From positions 7,676,450-7,740,449 of the forward strand of contig NW_020313057.1 in the NCBI RefSeq assembly GCF_003265705.1: a stretch of DNA of 64,000 nt, given 5' to 3'. A program made the translations under genes and the position numbers. Origin of the DNA: Callorhinus ursinus. Taxonomy: Eukaryota; Chordata; Mammalia; Carnivora; Otariidae. Of this stretch, positions 1 through 10,061 are shown in pieces; position 1 is the stretch's first letter; every line of letters starts with the position of its first letter. Under the pieces are notes generated by a model. That model was not told the DNA's origin. It did no database searches and worked only from the letters and a program-made list of their open reading frames with translations.

Positions 1-291
1 ATTTGCTGGCATAGAGTTGCTCATAATAGGTTCTTTAATTGTTTGTATTTCTTTGGTGTTGGTTGTGATCTCTCCTCTTTCATTCATGATTTTGTTGATT
101 TGGGTCATTTCTCTTTTCTTTTGGATAAGTCTGGCCAGGGGTTTATCAATCTTGTTAATTCTTCCAAAGAAGCAGCTCCAAGTTTTGTTGATCTGTTCTA
201 CTGTTCTTTTGGTTTCTATTTCATTGATTTCTGCTCTGATCTTTATTATTTCTCTTCTCCTGCTGGGTTTAGGCTTTATTTGCTGTTTTTT
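1..291 (-). mobile_element. LINE-1 ORF2 fragment (linker after the endonuclease domain)
   Basis: Read on the minus strand this stretch is nearly open and matches the part of LINE-1 ORF2p between endonuclease and reverse transcriptase. Visible landmarks are a basic segment, 'RAEINEIE', then '[16 protein letters not shown]' and '[10 protein letters not shown]', the usual order in mammalian L1. It continues off the left edge, so the reverse transcriptase and 3' end are outside the window. It abuts the L1 5' UTR on its right with no ORF1 or endonuclease sequence between, so the element carries a large internal deletion. The plus-strand open frames at 17-303 are shadows of it. Confidence 0.85.
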
Positions 292-303
292 CTAACAGGT
301 TAA

Positions 304-2078
304 TGCTAACAGGTTAACCACGTCCCCATCAAATACACTCTATACAAATCAGAAAAGACCTGAAACCAGGGGAAAAGAAAGGGAAAGAAAGAAAAAAGAA
401 AGAGGGAAAAAAAAGAAAAAGATAAAAACAAACAAAAACAGAACAAAACAAAAAAACAGAATATAAACAAATATGATCAGGCTAGTGCATAGATCAGTGC
501 CACACACTAGATTATGGGTATATTTTGGTCTTTTAGAAGAAAGTGCCTCCTAAAATTCTAAAGGAAGAAAGACTTATATATGTACAAAATAAGGGTTGAT
601 ACAATGAAGGGATAGAAGATGACTGTAAAGATGAAAATTATAAAAGATTTTATAAAAGGAATTGATAAGAAGTTGTTTGAAAAAAGAAAGAAGAAGATTT
701 AAAAAAAAAAGAAAAAAAAAGGGAGAGAATGTGATCAGGCAGGAGACTAGAACAAAGCCATACACTAGTGATTTAGGGTATATTTTGATCTGTTAGAAGA
801 AAGTGTAGCTCAACATTTTAAAGAGAGAACAACTTATATATATATGCCAAAAATAAGGGTAACTATTATGAAGGGATAAAATATGACTCTAAAAATGAAA
901 AATAAAAAATGTTTTTTTAAAAAAGGGATTGATAAGATGTTGGTTGAAAAAGGGAAAAAGAAAAATTCAAAAAAAAAGTTAAAAAAATTAACTTTGAAAA
1001 ACTAATGAATCATGGTAAAAAAGCCACGAATTCTATGTGCAGTATTCCCCTAGCGCTGGAGTTCTCCCGTTCTCCTTGATCAGTAAACTTGGTCTTGGCT
1101 TGCTGGCTGTTGGTGCTGATCTTCTGGGGGAGGGGCCTGTTGCCGTGGTTCCCAATGTCTTTGCCGGAGGCGGAATTGCCCTGCCCTTGTCGACCGGGCT
1201 AAGCAATCTGCTCGGGTTTGCTCTCAGGAGCTTTTGTTCCCTGCAAGCTCTCGGTACAGCTTTGGAGGACCAGGGTGAAAATGGTGGCCTCCCAATCTCC
1301 ACCCGGAGGAGCTGAGAACTCGGGGCCCCGCTCCTCAGTGCGCCCCCAGAGAACAGCAGTCACTCCCGTCTCCCCGGTCTCCGGCCGCTCTCCGTGCTCA
1401 CCCGGCCTGTGACCGAGCGTTTCTATCTCTGGCACCCGACCCCGTGTGGAGTCTCCAAACCCAGCAGATCCCTGCGGTGCGTTCCCGCGCCGCTCCTCCC
1501 GGGGGAGGAAGGGGAGTCTCCCCGGCTCTGCCGCCTGTTGGGTCCCTGCTGGAGGAGCAGTGCCCCGACTGGGCCGCGGATCATGGTTTATGGCCACCCC
1601 GAGCTGAGAGCCCGCGCCTCGGCTCCGTCTCTGCAGCCGGCTTCCCCGCTCCGGTCCCTGGGAGCTCTGTCGCACTCAGGCACCCCCGGTCTTTCTGTGA
1701 CCCCGAGGGTCCTGAGACCACACTGTCCCGCGAGGGTTCCACCCCCAGCTTAGCCACTGGAGCGACGTCCCTCCGCGGAGCCGACTTCTAAAAGGTCCGA
1801 TTTTGTGCTCCGCGGCTCTAGCACTTGTCAGAAGCGGCCGATGGAGGCCCCCTCCCCCGTCGTCTATCCTCCCGAATATCGCCTCGGATTCACTTCTCCG
1901 CACGTCCTACCTTCCAGACAGTGGTCGCTTTTCTGTTCAGAGTGTTGTTACTCTTCTTATCTTCGATCTCCTGTTGAGTTTGTAGGTGTTCAGAATGGTT
2001 TCATCCCTATTCAGCTGAACTCCTGAGACCAGACGAAATCCGGGTCTCCTACTCCTCCGCCATCTTGCTCCGCCTCCC
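304..2078 (-). mobile_element. Carnivoran LINE-1 5' UTR (CpG-rich promoter region)
   Basis: On the minus strand the element begins near 2078 with a GC-rich start containing AAGATGGCGGAGGAG, the usual LINE-1 5' opening. About 1.05 kb of CpG-rich, GC-rich DNA (about 1030-2078) follows, then an AT-rich segment (304-1030) with two diverged copies of a block that includes 'GATCAGGC', 'TTAGAAGAAAGTG' and 'AACTTATATATAT' on the plus strand (about 475-680 and 733-945). This is the internal promoter region of a carnivoran L1 as I know it from related genomes. CpGs are well kept, which suggests a fairly young copy. Many open frames here on both strands (1033-2026) are a GC effect, not genes. Confidence 0.85.
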
Positions 2079-2620
2079 TCTTGTTCCTCAGTTTTAAGGA
2101 GTTATGCACTTCATAGTATGTCTTTCCTTCCTTCTTCCTTCTTTTCTCTCTCCTCCCTCCCTCCCTTTCTCCCTTTCTTCTTCCCTATTTTTTCTTTGTT
2201 TTGTCAGATGACAAAACTTTATAATCTTAAAATCTATTTAAATCAAGGTATCAAAATTAGCTAGATTTTTATCCCACAGAACTTCTATATTTAGCAGTAC
2301 ATTCAAGTTTGCAGTTGCTACAAAGCATACAATAGTGCTCTCTGATACCATTTCTAAAAACAATTGTACTGCAATTTTGTTTTTTTGAGGATGCCATTTC
2401 CTTTCCATTTTAGAATCTTATCCTCAAATAATGAAATGCTATAAAAATATTTTAACTTTTAAACATTTTATTGGAAAAATCGCCCCAATTACATTGTGAG
2501 GTTTGTGTTATATTTGTTACTTGAAATTTGCCAATATCTAACACATTCACGAAGGAACATAGTGATAAAAGTATGGATTGAAACCAGGCTCATAATTGGT
2601 CAAATATTTATTCCTATATT
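2079..2620. other. No gene seen; pyrimidine-rich patch then AT-rich DNA
   Basis: A CCTT/CCTCC-rich pyrimidine tract lies at about 2121-2190, just outside the LINE-1 5' end. The rest is AT-rich with no open frame of note and no repeat I recognise. Confidence 0.5.
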
Positions 2621-2635
2621 AAAGTAAATACTTTA

Positions 2636-2825
2636 GGGCACCTAGGTGGCTCCGATGGTTAAGCATCTGCCTTCGGCTCAAGTCATGATCCCGGGGTCCT
2701 GGGATCAAGTCCCACATCGTGCTCCCTGCTCAGAGGGGAGCATGCTTCTCCCTCTGCCTCTCTCTCTCTCTGTCTCTTATGAATAAATAAATAAAATCTT
2801 TAAAAAATAAAATAAAATAAAATAA
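2636..2825 (+). mobile_element. Carnivoran tRNA-derived SINE
   Basis: The tRNA-like head (GGGCACCTAGGTGGCTC), box-B-like GGGATCAAGTCCC, CT-rich middle and AATAAATAAATAAAATCTTT tail are all present. The tail reads CTCTTATGAATAAAT, the same variant as the copy at 13145. An imperfect target duplication (AAATACTTTA before, AAATGTTTTA after) flanks it. Confidence 0.92.
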
Positions 2826-2833
2826 ATGTTTTA

Positions 2834-3700
2834 TTGGCATAATTAAGCACATTTTCAGATTTTTCTGTCTTTCAGATTTCATAAAAATTGTTTTACTAAG
2901 TATATTTTAAGGATATAGTTATTGATCTCTGTTGCATCTAAGTTTTTCTTGGTCACAAAAAGCATAATTTATCTTAATTGTTTTATTTTTATAAATTCAA
3001 GTTATTTATTTTAGTTTTTATAGTAATCATTGTCTTGGATTTTGGAGCCTTTACAAAATTATCTAATATAGAGAAAAGGCAAGTCTCCTTTTGTCTATAC
3101 CTAAAGTAATTCATTAAAATGGATGCATTTCTAATATCTCAATAATTTGGGATTTCAACATTTCTCCTATAAATTCCCCCAAAACAACTGAAAATGTAAT
3201 ATTAGTGGAAATTGAATATTTGAATAAAGACAGTAATTAATACATTAGATATTTGACCTTAAGAAATGAATCTTTCAAGGGTCAAGAATGCAAAGTTACT
3301 AAACCAAGAGAGATATTTTCAAAGTGATAGCAATTCTGTAGCTTGGTTATGGTGTGGATAAATAGAACTACAAACAATCTTAGCAAGAAAGATAAAAATT
3401 TAAGAAAAGAAAATCACCTAGATGTGTATAAACTGCAATACATCTTGGAAAGAAAAATTTAAGCACTTTGATCTTACTGACGGATTTTGAATTAGTTGTA
3501 AACTCTGTGGGAAAAGATCTTGGTGTCATCATAGGGAGATCAATGAACACATTTCCTCAATATCCTTTGCATTTCAGATTTATTCACAAGCCTGGATATT
3601 CTTGTTCTTTGTTGTATTAACCATGTTTTTGATATAACTTGATGCCTTAACATCTGTTCTGTGTGCATATGCTGAACAACCCCATAATATGCCTGTGTCA
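2834..3700. other. No gene seen; AT-rich unassigned DNA
   Basis: AT-rich sequence without a long open frame, RNA gene or repeat that I can name. Confidence 0.5.
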
Positions 3701-3729
3701 TGATGGTCTTCTGTCTCCATCATCACTGG

Positions 3730-4145
3730 CCCCCCCACAGTGTGTTTTTCAAATATAAACCAACAAATCTAGAACCCACACTCCAACCACCTCCTCTACT
3801 GAGCCCTCACACTCCAAGCCACCATTCACCTGTCTAAATCACCCTAGGACCAGATGCTGGACAACCAGGCACAACCCCTCTGCCCCAGACACTGCTGAGA
3901 TTACTCAAATGGCGAGTCCTAAGGCTGCTTATCTTAACCTCCCATCCCATCTCATGGGAACCACGATAAAAGCTCTTGTCCATGGTACCCCTCTCCTTTC
4001 GCCTCCTGACCAATAGTGTGGCATACTTCCTCCTCTTGAGAACTGTGAGTAACAGTCTGTCTTTTCAATGTCAATCATATCCTGATCTGTTGCTTTACTG
4101 TACCTCAAATTCTCTGCTAATAACACTGTGTTTGGAAACATACAC
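3730..4145 (+). mobile_element. Possible solo LTR of a class I endogenous retrovirus
   Basis: The sequence is C-rich relative to its surroundings and has the layout of an LTR: a TATA-like GATAAAAGC at about 3965, a CT/GC-richer stretch after it, then GTGAGTAACAGTCTGTC, which resembles the R/U5 part of class I LTRs. I could not find clean TG...CA ends or a target duplication, so the limits are approximate. Open frames at 3929-4141 (minus) and 3976-4209 (plus) lie inside it and look accidental. It could instead be unique DNA. Confidence 0.35.
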
Positions 4146-4414
4146 CTCTAAACTTTTCTGTTTTTACCTTTGTTTTATTTTGGGTTTAAGATCGGATGCT
4201 CTTTGGTGAGAAATGCAGACTACTTATAGATTCATTTTGTTCCCATAAATTATGCTGTTGTTATATAGAAAAATATCTATGTATCCAGGGGTCAGTTTTC
4301 TGCCAGCCCAATCTGTGGAATAGAACCTAGAACCTGAGACATACTGTCTAATTGTTCACAAGCTTTGCTAGGCCTCAGTCAGTTTAATATTTGGAGGAAT
4401 TAAACCAAATTTTC

Positions 4415-4589
4415 GGGACGCCTGGGTGGCTCAATCAGTTAAGCGTCTGCCTTCAGCTCAGGTCATGATCCCAGGGTCCTGGGATCGAGTCCCACATCGG
4501 GCTCCTTGCTGAGCAAGGAGCCTGCTTCTCCCTCTGCCTGCCTCTGTCTCTCTCTCTCTGATAATAAAATCTTTAAATATATATATATA
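4415..4589 (+). mobile_element. Carnivoran tRNA-derived SINE
   Basis: The head GGGACGCCTGGGTGGCTC, GGGTCCTGGGATCGAGTCCC and a CT-rich segment ending in AATAAAATCTTT are clear. The tail has turned into a short TA run. A short imperfect target duplication (AAATTTTC / AAATTTCTC) is likely. Confidence 0.92.
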
Positions 4590-5310
4590 AATTTCTCTAA
4601 TGGCTCCTTCACCTCTAATGGCTTCCTAAGTCATGGAAAATAGTACTCAAGAAAACATATTAATAATGTTGGCAACGTAAATAAGGGAGAAGTCAAAAAC
4701 TGCTCAAATTATCCAAATACAATTCAAAGGGCGATAAGGACTGTTCACAAAGAGGAATCTATTTCCTCAAGAAAGGTAATTGTGTGTGTGTACAGTGCTA
4801 TTCTATATTTAAGGCAGGAAAACCTACTTCCATAAAGTTAAATTTCCAAATAAATTAGTTTTAAGATTTTCCTACTTAAAGAAAAATATACCCAGTAACA
4901 TTTTTTTTTTAATTCATGAAAAGAATACCCCATATCCTGATATTTCTGGTTAAATTACTTGAATTTCAGAATGAATTTAACATATTCCATACTATATATA
5001 TCATAAAGTGTTTTGAATTTCAATTTCACAACTCTCATATTGTCTTCCTCATTACGTTGCAAACTCTTAGAAACAGTTTTATAGCTATATGATTTTTTAG
5101 TTAGCTGTTTCATTTATTCAGGAAATATTTATTGAACATTTATAGTGTGGTGAATACCAAGCTAAACATGATTCATACTTAAATGAGTCACTTTCCCCAT
5201 TGAGGCTTCGAAGGCAAGAGTATAAATAGGCATGTATAAACCATATGTGTTATTATTTAAATGTTATAAAACTAACAAACTAAATATGTTCTAGCCTCTT
5301 GTCTTGAAAA
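4590..5310. other. No gene seen; AT-rich unassigned DNA
   Basis: AT-rich, short A and T runs, no open frame worth reporting and no repeat recognised. Confidence 0.5.
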
Positions 5311-5320
5311 ATACACCTTC

Positions 5321-5802
5321 TTAGTAACTCAGAAAGCCATGATTCCTTAAACTATTCCAACCTTCCTCAACAGAAGTTAATGGCCAATGGTTGGCCACCT
5401 TCAACCTAGCCCCATTTCCTCCTGTAATGTGAGGAGTTATTTCCACATTATGAAGACCCATAACCTGGATATTCCTTGGTCCTTGAAATGTGCACACTAG
5501 AGTGTCTTGGCCATAGGCAACTAAATCTTGGGTGGAGATCTGTTCAGGTCCCAGGAAAAGGTTCAGTGAGGTACAGACAGGTAATGCTAAGGTCCTAGGT
5601 ACTGGAAGGTAGAAAGGGGGTTCTCCATCCTGCAGACTCTTGGCATCTTGAAGAGGCATGGCCATAGGACCAGACTCTTGGCATCTTGAGGAGGCATGGC
5701 CATAGGATCAGAGTGAAGATGGGAGATAAACAGTGGGGCACAAAGCCTGCAGTCTTTGGGGGAAAGTGAAGAGAAATAAAGAATTATAGATGATTGTAAC
5801 AA
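5321..5802 (-). pseudogene. Unrecognised minus-strand coding-like remnant, frame-shifted by a 38-bp duplication
   Basis: A 114-codon minus frame (5665 down to 5321) and a second minus frame (5802 down to 5587) overlap. They meet at a perfect-looking 38-bp tandem duplication (about 5637-5712, two copies). Because 38 is not a multiple of three, the duplication shifts the frame, so the upstream frame would once have read into the downstream one. The lower part has a protein-like composition (for example 'GPEQISTQDLVAYGQDTLVC' and 'ANHWPLTSVEEGWNSL'), unlike the low-complexity frames nearby. I do not recognise the family. An old retrotransposon or retrovirus-like coding piece or a processed pseudogene are the alternatives. 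A chance frame is also possible. Confidence 0.35.
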
Positions 5803-6089
5803 TGTCTTTGCTTAAATATATTAAGTAAGCTAGACACAAAGAAGAATTTAAATCATGATAGAATTAAAGAAGACTCTCAGAGGAGGTGAGATTTTGCAGA
5901 TCTTTTTTGGCCTTACTCTTGGTGTATTTATGTGCCAATAGGTGTTAAGTATATTATAATGCTATTGGACAGTTCTTTAATATTTATCTGTAGAAAAAAA
6001 GTGACAGATATTTATTGAAAATGTCTATTTAATTTTACTTTTGGTTAAAAAAAATGATAGAACTGTGAATTCTACCTAAATATGTATGA

Positions 6090-6680
6090 TAACGTTTTTC
6101 ACCTTCAGTTTTGAAAGATATTCTTACTAGAAAAGAAATCTAGATTGGCAATTTTTCCTGATTCAAATTTGTCATCCCATTATCTTCTGTCTTGCATAGC
6201 TTTGCATGTGAACTCCATTGACATTCTTATTTTCATTTCTCTATACATAATGTGTCTTTCTTTTGTTTTTGTTTTTTTTAGAATTTTATTTATTTATTTG
6301 AGAGAGAAAGAGAGTGGGGGGACAGAAGGTGGGCAGGGAGAGGGAAAGGGAGAAGAAGACTCCCCGCTGAGCAGGGAGCCTGACATGAAGCTAGATCCCA
6401 GGACCCCGAGATCATGATCTGAGCTGAAGGCAGACACTTAACCAACTGAGCCACTCAGGCGCCCCTCTTTTGGCTGCAAGATTTTTCTCTTTATCATTGT
6501 TTTCCCACACAATTATAGTGTGTCTCAACATGATTTGTGAGATTTTCTTATGCTTGAGATTTATTGGGCTTCTTAAGTCTGTAGGTTTATAATTTTCATC
6601 ATGTTTGGAGATTTTTCAGCTCCTATTTCTCTAGAAACTTTTCTGTCCTCCCAAACCTCTTCTGGTAGCAGAAATGACAA
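6090..6680 (-). mobile_element. Old LINE-1 fragment, antisense
   Basis: The plus strand carries the T-rich antisense text of an old L1 (phrases such as 'TTTGAAAGATATTCTTACTAG', 'GATTGGCAATTTTT', 'GTCATCCCATTATCTTCTG', 'TTTTTCTCTTTATCATTG'). A SINE at 6277-6465 splits it, and the text resumes directly after the SINE. No reading frame survives. The family is judged from memory of mammalian L1 text, so the subfamily is uncertain. Confidence 0.6.
6277..6465 (-). mobile_element. Carnivoran SINE, reverse, inside old LINE-1
   Basis: Reads in reverse: T-rich start with TTTTATTTATTTATTTG, GA-rich middle, GATCCCAGGACC, and end GGCGCCCC. The short duplication TCTTTTG flanks it at 6259-6265 and 6466-6472. 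Confidence 0.92.
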
Positions 6681-6834
6681 CTATTTGGGTATATATAAAA
6701 TATACTTTTTCTTATTTTTAAACCTCTCTAAGAAATAATTCAGTGTTTGATGCAAAATTAATAAGGAATTGTGGGATTTAGGAGATAGAAATAATAGGAA
6801 TGAACAAGGAATATTACTATGAACAAAATGGGTC

Positions 6835-7335
6835 ATATTGACAAATTGATCATTTCATCAAAGGACAAAACATTCCTAATATTTCTGATCCTAATGATAG
6901 TGCTTCAAAATGCATGAAACAGAAACTTGTAGATCTGAAAGGATAAATAGGTAAATCCAGTTACTCCTTCATAGTAATTGATAGAACAAAAAGAAAAACT
7001 TCAGGTTTATAAATGGTAACATAATTAATCAACTTGGCATACTTATATTCATAAAACACTCCACCCAACAGCAGTGGAATATACATTTTTACAAGTACAC
7101 TTGGAATATTCATCAACACAGCCCATACTCTTGCTAGAAAGCAAGTCTTAGTAAATTTGGAAGGATTTAAATCCAAGTATATATATTTGGCCATATGAGA
7201 ATTGAATCAGATATTAGTAATTGAAACACACATTTAAAATCTCCATATACCTGAAAATTAAATAACTCATGGGTCAAAGAAGTCATAAGGACAAATAGAA
7301 AATATTATTAATGGAATAAAAACAGCACATTCAAA
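6835..7335 (+). mobile_element. Old LINE-1 ORF2 endonuclease-region fragment
   Basis: Plus-strand text follows the endonuclease part of ORF2 in decayed form: 'AATGATAGTGCTTCAAAATGC', 'CAACAGCAGTGGAATATACA' and 'AACTCATGGGTCAAAGAAG' appear in the expected order. Frames are broken. The minus open frame at 6961-7194 is a shadow. Confidence 0.7.
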
Positions 7336-7965
7336 CGTGTAAGGAGCTGTCACACCAGTGCCATCGGCTAACCCATCCTTTCTCCTATATGTGCCATTTG
7401 CTGTTAATCCCACCCATTGTATTTTCACTTAGAATAGTGTAATTTTCATCTCTAGGTGTCCCCTTGAGTTTTATAATAGGTCGGTATGTTTGTTTTCTCA
7501 TTCTTCTCATGTTTTTGTCAGTCTTCTTAAGCATATGAAATAGAATAGCCATGTTAACATAATTCTCATTGAGTTCCACAATCCTTATCATTTATGGATC
7601 TGTTTATATTAATTACTTTTTATTTTGGTTGTGAGTCATATTTTCCTGCTTCCTTTAGCCTTGGTTATTTTGTAATAGATGCTGAATATTGTGAATTTTT
7701 ATTTTGACTGTGGGCTGTGTTGTAATCCTTTACATAGTGTTGGTTTAGTTATTTAGAATTAGTTTGATCCTTTTGAACTTGCTTTTGTTAAGCTTTCTTA
7801 GAGGGGGCCCGTGTAGCACTTTGTGTCCAGGTCTAATTCTACCTCACTACTAGGGTAAGAATTCTACTTGATGCTTCAATAATATAAACTCTTTCTACTT
7901 GCCTGGTGAGAACACAAACCATACCTGTCTCTTTGTAGATTCTAGGAGCTGGCCTAATAAAAACT
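7336..7965 (-). mobile_element. Old LINE-1 fragment, antisense
   Basis: T-rich plus strand with landmarks of the same old antisense L1 type, including 'AATAGATGCTGAATATTGTG', 'TAGTTATTTAGAATTAGTTT' and 'GATCCTTTTGAACTTGCTTT'. It sits between two plus-oriented L1 pieces, so an inversion or a separate insertion lies here. The exact subfamily cannot be told. Confidence 0.5.
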
Positions 7966-8244
7966 ACTATTAGAAAAATATGAAAATTCTCACATTAATG
8001 TTCTAAGTTTTCATGTTGAAACTAGAAAAGTTAGTTTAAGCAAGCTAAATTTAAAACAATGACAAGAAAGTTAATAAAAAACAAAGAAATAAATAAAGCA
8101 GGAAAAAATAGAGAAAAAAATCAATAAAACCAAGAGTCAGTTCTTAAAACTATCAGTAAAGTCAATAAATAGCTGACCAGACTAATGAGGACAAAAATGG
8201 GAGAATACAGAAATTACCAATACCAGAAATAAAAGATGAGACAT

Positions 8245-8473
8245 GGAGCGCCTGGGTGGCTCAGTCAGTTGAGCATCTGAATCTTGATTCTGGCACAGGT
8301 CATGATTTCAGAGTCATGGGATTGAACCCCATGTCTGGCTCCACACTTAGTGGAGAGTCTGCTTGAGATTCTTTTTCACCCTCTCTCTCTGCCCCTGCCC
8401 CTTCCCCTGATCACACACATACTCTCTCTCTCAAATAAATAAATAAATAAATAAATAATAAAATCTTTTTTAA
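8245..8473 (+). mobile_element. Carnivoran SINE (older subfamily) with perfect target duplication
   Basis: The head reads GGAGCGCCTGGGTGGCTCAG. The middle reads GAGTCTGCTTGAGATTCT, which marks the older form seen also at 34198, and the tail holds five AAAT units. The 14-bp duplication AAAAGATGAGACAT is exact at 8231-8244 and 8474-8487. Confidence 0.95.
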
Positions 8474-8969
8474 AAAAGATGAGACATTACTGCAGAGACT
8501 ACAGATATTATAAGGATAATAGAAGAAAATCATAAACACTTTTAAGGCAACATTTCAAATTACAGTGATGAAGATAGTACAGTGTTGACATAAGAACTAA
8601 TAACATGTTTCATAAAACAGAATATAGGAAACAGAAATGGACCCATGCATATATGATAGGTTCATTTTTCACAAAAGATTAAGATAGTTTATGGGACAGT
8701 GAATGAGCTTCTCAACAAGTGGTGCTAGAGTATTTAGATATCCATATGCTTAAGAAAAAAAGGCCCTTATCTCACTATATACACAAGATTTATCTTGAAT
8801 TAGATCAAAGACCTAAATATCAGAATTAAAACTATAAAATGTTGGGGAAAAACAAGAGATATACTTGAAACCTTGTATTTCATTAAGACTTTAAAAATAG
8901 AACACAAAAACATGAAACAAATGTAAAAAAATAATTAAACTTTCTCAAAATTAAAAATGTATGGTCTTC

Positions 8970-9135
8970 TAGAGGGGAGGAGGGTGGGGGGATGGGTTAG
9001 CCTGGTGATGGGTATTAAAGAGGGCACATTCTGCGTGGAGCACTGGGTGTTATGCACAAACAATGAATCATGGAACACTACATCAAGAACTAATGATGTA
9101 ATGTATGGTGATTAACATACAATAAAAAAATTTTA
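8970..9135 (+). mobile_element. Very short carnivoran LINE-1 3' end with 17-bp target duplication
   Basis: Only about 165 bp of the L1 3' UTR is present, from TAGAGGGGAGGAGGG through GGGTATTAAAGAGGGCACA and CAATGAATCATGGAACACT to AATAAAAAAATTTT. The duplication AAAAATGTATGGTCTTC is exact at 8953-8969 and 9136-9152, so this is a complete, 5'-truncated insertion. It landed inside an old L1 ORF2 fragment. Low divergence from the other copies (44494, 57105, 57811) suggests a recent age. Confidence 0.93.
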
Positions 9136-9300
9136 AAAAATGTATGGTCTTCCTAAGATAATGCTAAGAAAATGAAAAAGACAAGCCACTAACTGGGAGA
9201 AAATATTTGAACTGAGAGAATTTATCGGCAGCTGCCTTTGACTTCAAGAGATGTTAAGGGAAATTCTTCAGGCAGATATTGGATGGAAAAAATCTATATG

Positions 9301-9630
9301 AAGGGATGTCTACTCCTTTTGGGAAGTTTTGCTTCACATCAGGAAGTTTTCTCTCACCCATGTGCACATTCACACTCAGCCAGAGTCTTGAGGGGAACCT
9401 CTCTGCAGATCTCTGGATCTCTGGATCGGTCTCTCCTTCTCTCTCTCTAGCTCCCTCCCATCTGTCACTCTGTCCAAAAATTCTAGCCAGCTTCCTTTCC
9501 CCAAGTTCTGATCTCTGTCTCCTCAACTGAGCAAGACTTCTGGGTTCACTTTGCATTTCTCCTTCTTGCAATGCCGCTTGCAAACACAGCAGTAAACTCC
9601 TGCAATTTTAGGGCTCATTTTGTTTTCCTT
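9301..9630. other. Unassigned CT-rich segment
   Basis: Richer in C and T than its surroundings, with a small direct repeat (ATCTCTGG twice at about 9411-9426). Overlapping open frames on both strands (9238-9583) show no family I know. It could be an LTR piece, but I see no ends or target duplication. Confidence 0.35.
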
Positions 9631-9800
9631 CTCTCAGAAATCATAACACTGCATTGCCTGTTGCCCAGGGTCTGAAAAATTATGCCTCTTAGATTTTGTA
9701 CAATTTTCCAACTATTTCAGTGGGAAAGGTACATCTGGCCCTTGTTATTTCAATTGATTAGAAGGAGAAATTGGATTTTCTGGTTTTTAAGAGCAGATTG
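9630..9800 (-). mobile_element. Old LINE-1 fragment, antisense
   Basis: Plus-strand text 'ACACTGCATTGCCTGTTGCC' and 'CAATTTTCCAACTATTTCAG' resembles the antisense of an old L1 untranslated region. It is short and decayed. Confidence 0.4.
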
Positions 9801-9816
9801 AGATATCTGATTTCAT

Positions 9817-9974
9817 GGGGCACCTGGGTGGCTTAGTCAGTTAAGGGTCTGCCTTCAGCTCAGGTCATGATCCCAGGGTCCTGGGATTGAGCCCCCTGTT
9901 GGGCTCCCTGCTCAGCTGGAAGTCTGCTTTTCCCTCTCCCTTTGCCCCTCCCCCTGGCTCGTGCTCTCACATTT

Positions 9975-10010
<36 letters not shown>

Positions 10011-10046
10011 ACATAGATAAATAAAATCTTTAAAAAGTTAAAAAAG
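9817..10046 (+). mobile_element. Carnivoran SINE with long CT tract
   Basis: Clear head GGGGCACCTGGGTGGCTTAG and GGGTCCTGGGATTGAGCCCC. A (TC)n run (about 9974-10006) expands the middle, and the tail is AATAAAATCTTTAAAAAG. The flanks GATATCTGATTTCAT (9802-9816) and GAAATCAGATTTCTT (10047-10061) match at 12 of 15 positions and are probably a decayed target duplication. Confidence 0.93.
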
Positions 10047-10061
10047 GAAATCAGATTTCTT

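Larger units (their letters stand above)
7990..9300 (+). mobile_element. Old LINE-1 ORF2 pieces, interrupted by a SINE and a young LINE-1 end
   Basis: Decayed ORF2 text runs from the linker ('AATAAAACCAAGAGTCAGTT', 'CTGACCAGACTAATGAGGAC') to the C-terminal half ('AATGGACCCATGCATATATG', 'AATGAAAAAGACAAGCCACT'). An ORF1-tail-like piece ('AGATGTTAAGGGAAATTCTT') ends it at about 9300. The SINE at 8245-8473 and the short L1 end at 8970-9135 interrupt it. The text joins up across both insertions. Confidence 0.72.

Noticed and set aside
304..317. Splicing as the cause of the LINE-1 5' UTR/ORF2 junction
   Set aside because: The sequence beside the junction that would resemble a splice acceptor is still present. 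Splicing would have removed it, so a deletion or template jump fits better.
1033..2026. Eight overlapping open frames of 60-158 codons on both strands
   Set aside because: They lie in the CpG-rich LINE-1 5' UTR, where stop codons are rare by composition. No conserved domain is visible and both strands are equally open.
2636..2715. tRNA gene candidates at the SINE heads (here and at the other SINE copies)
   Set aside because: The heads are tRNA-related but continue into the SINE body and A-rich tail. The acceptor stem does not close, so they are not tRNA genes.
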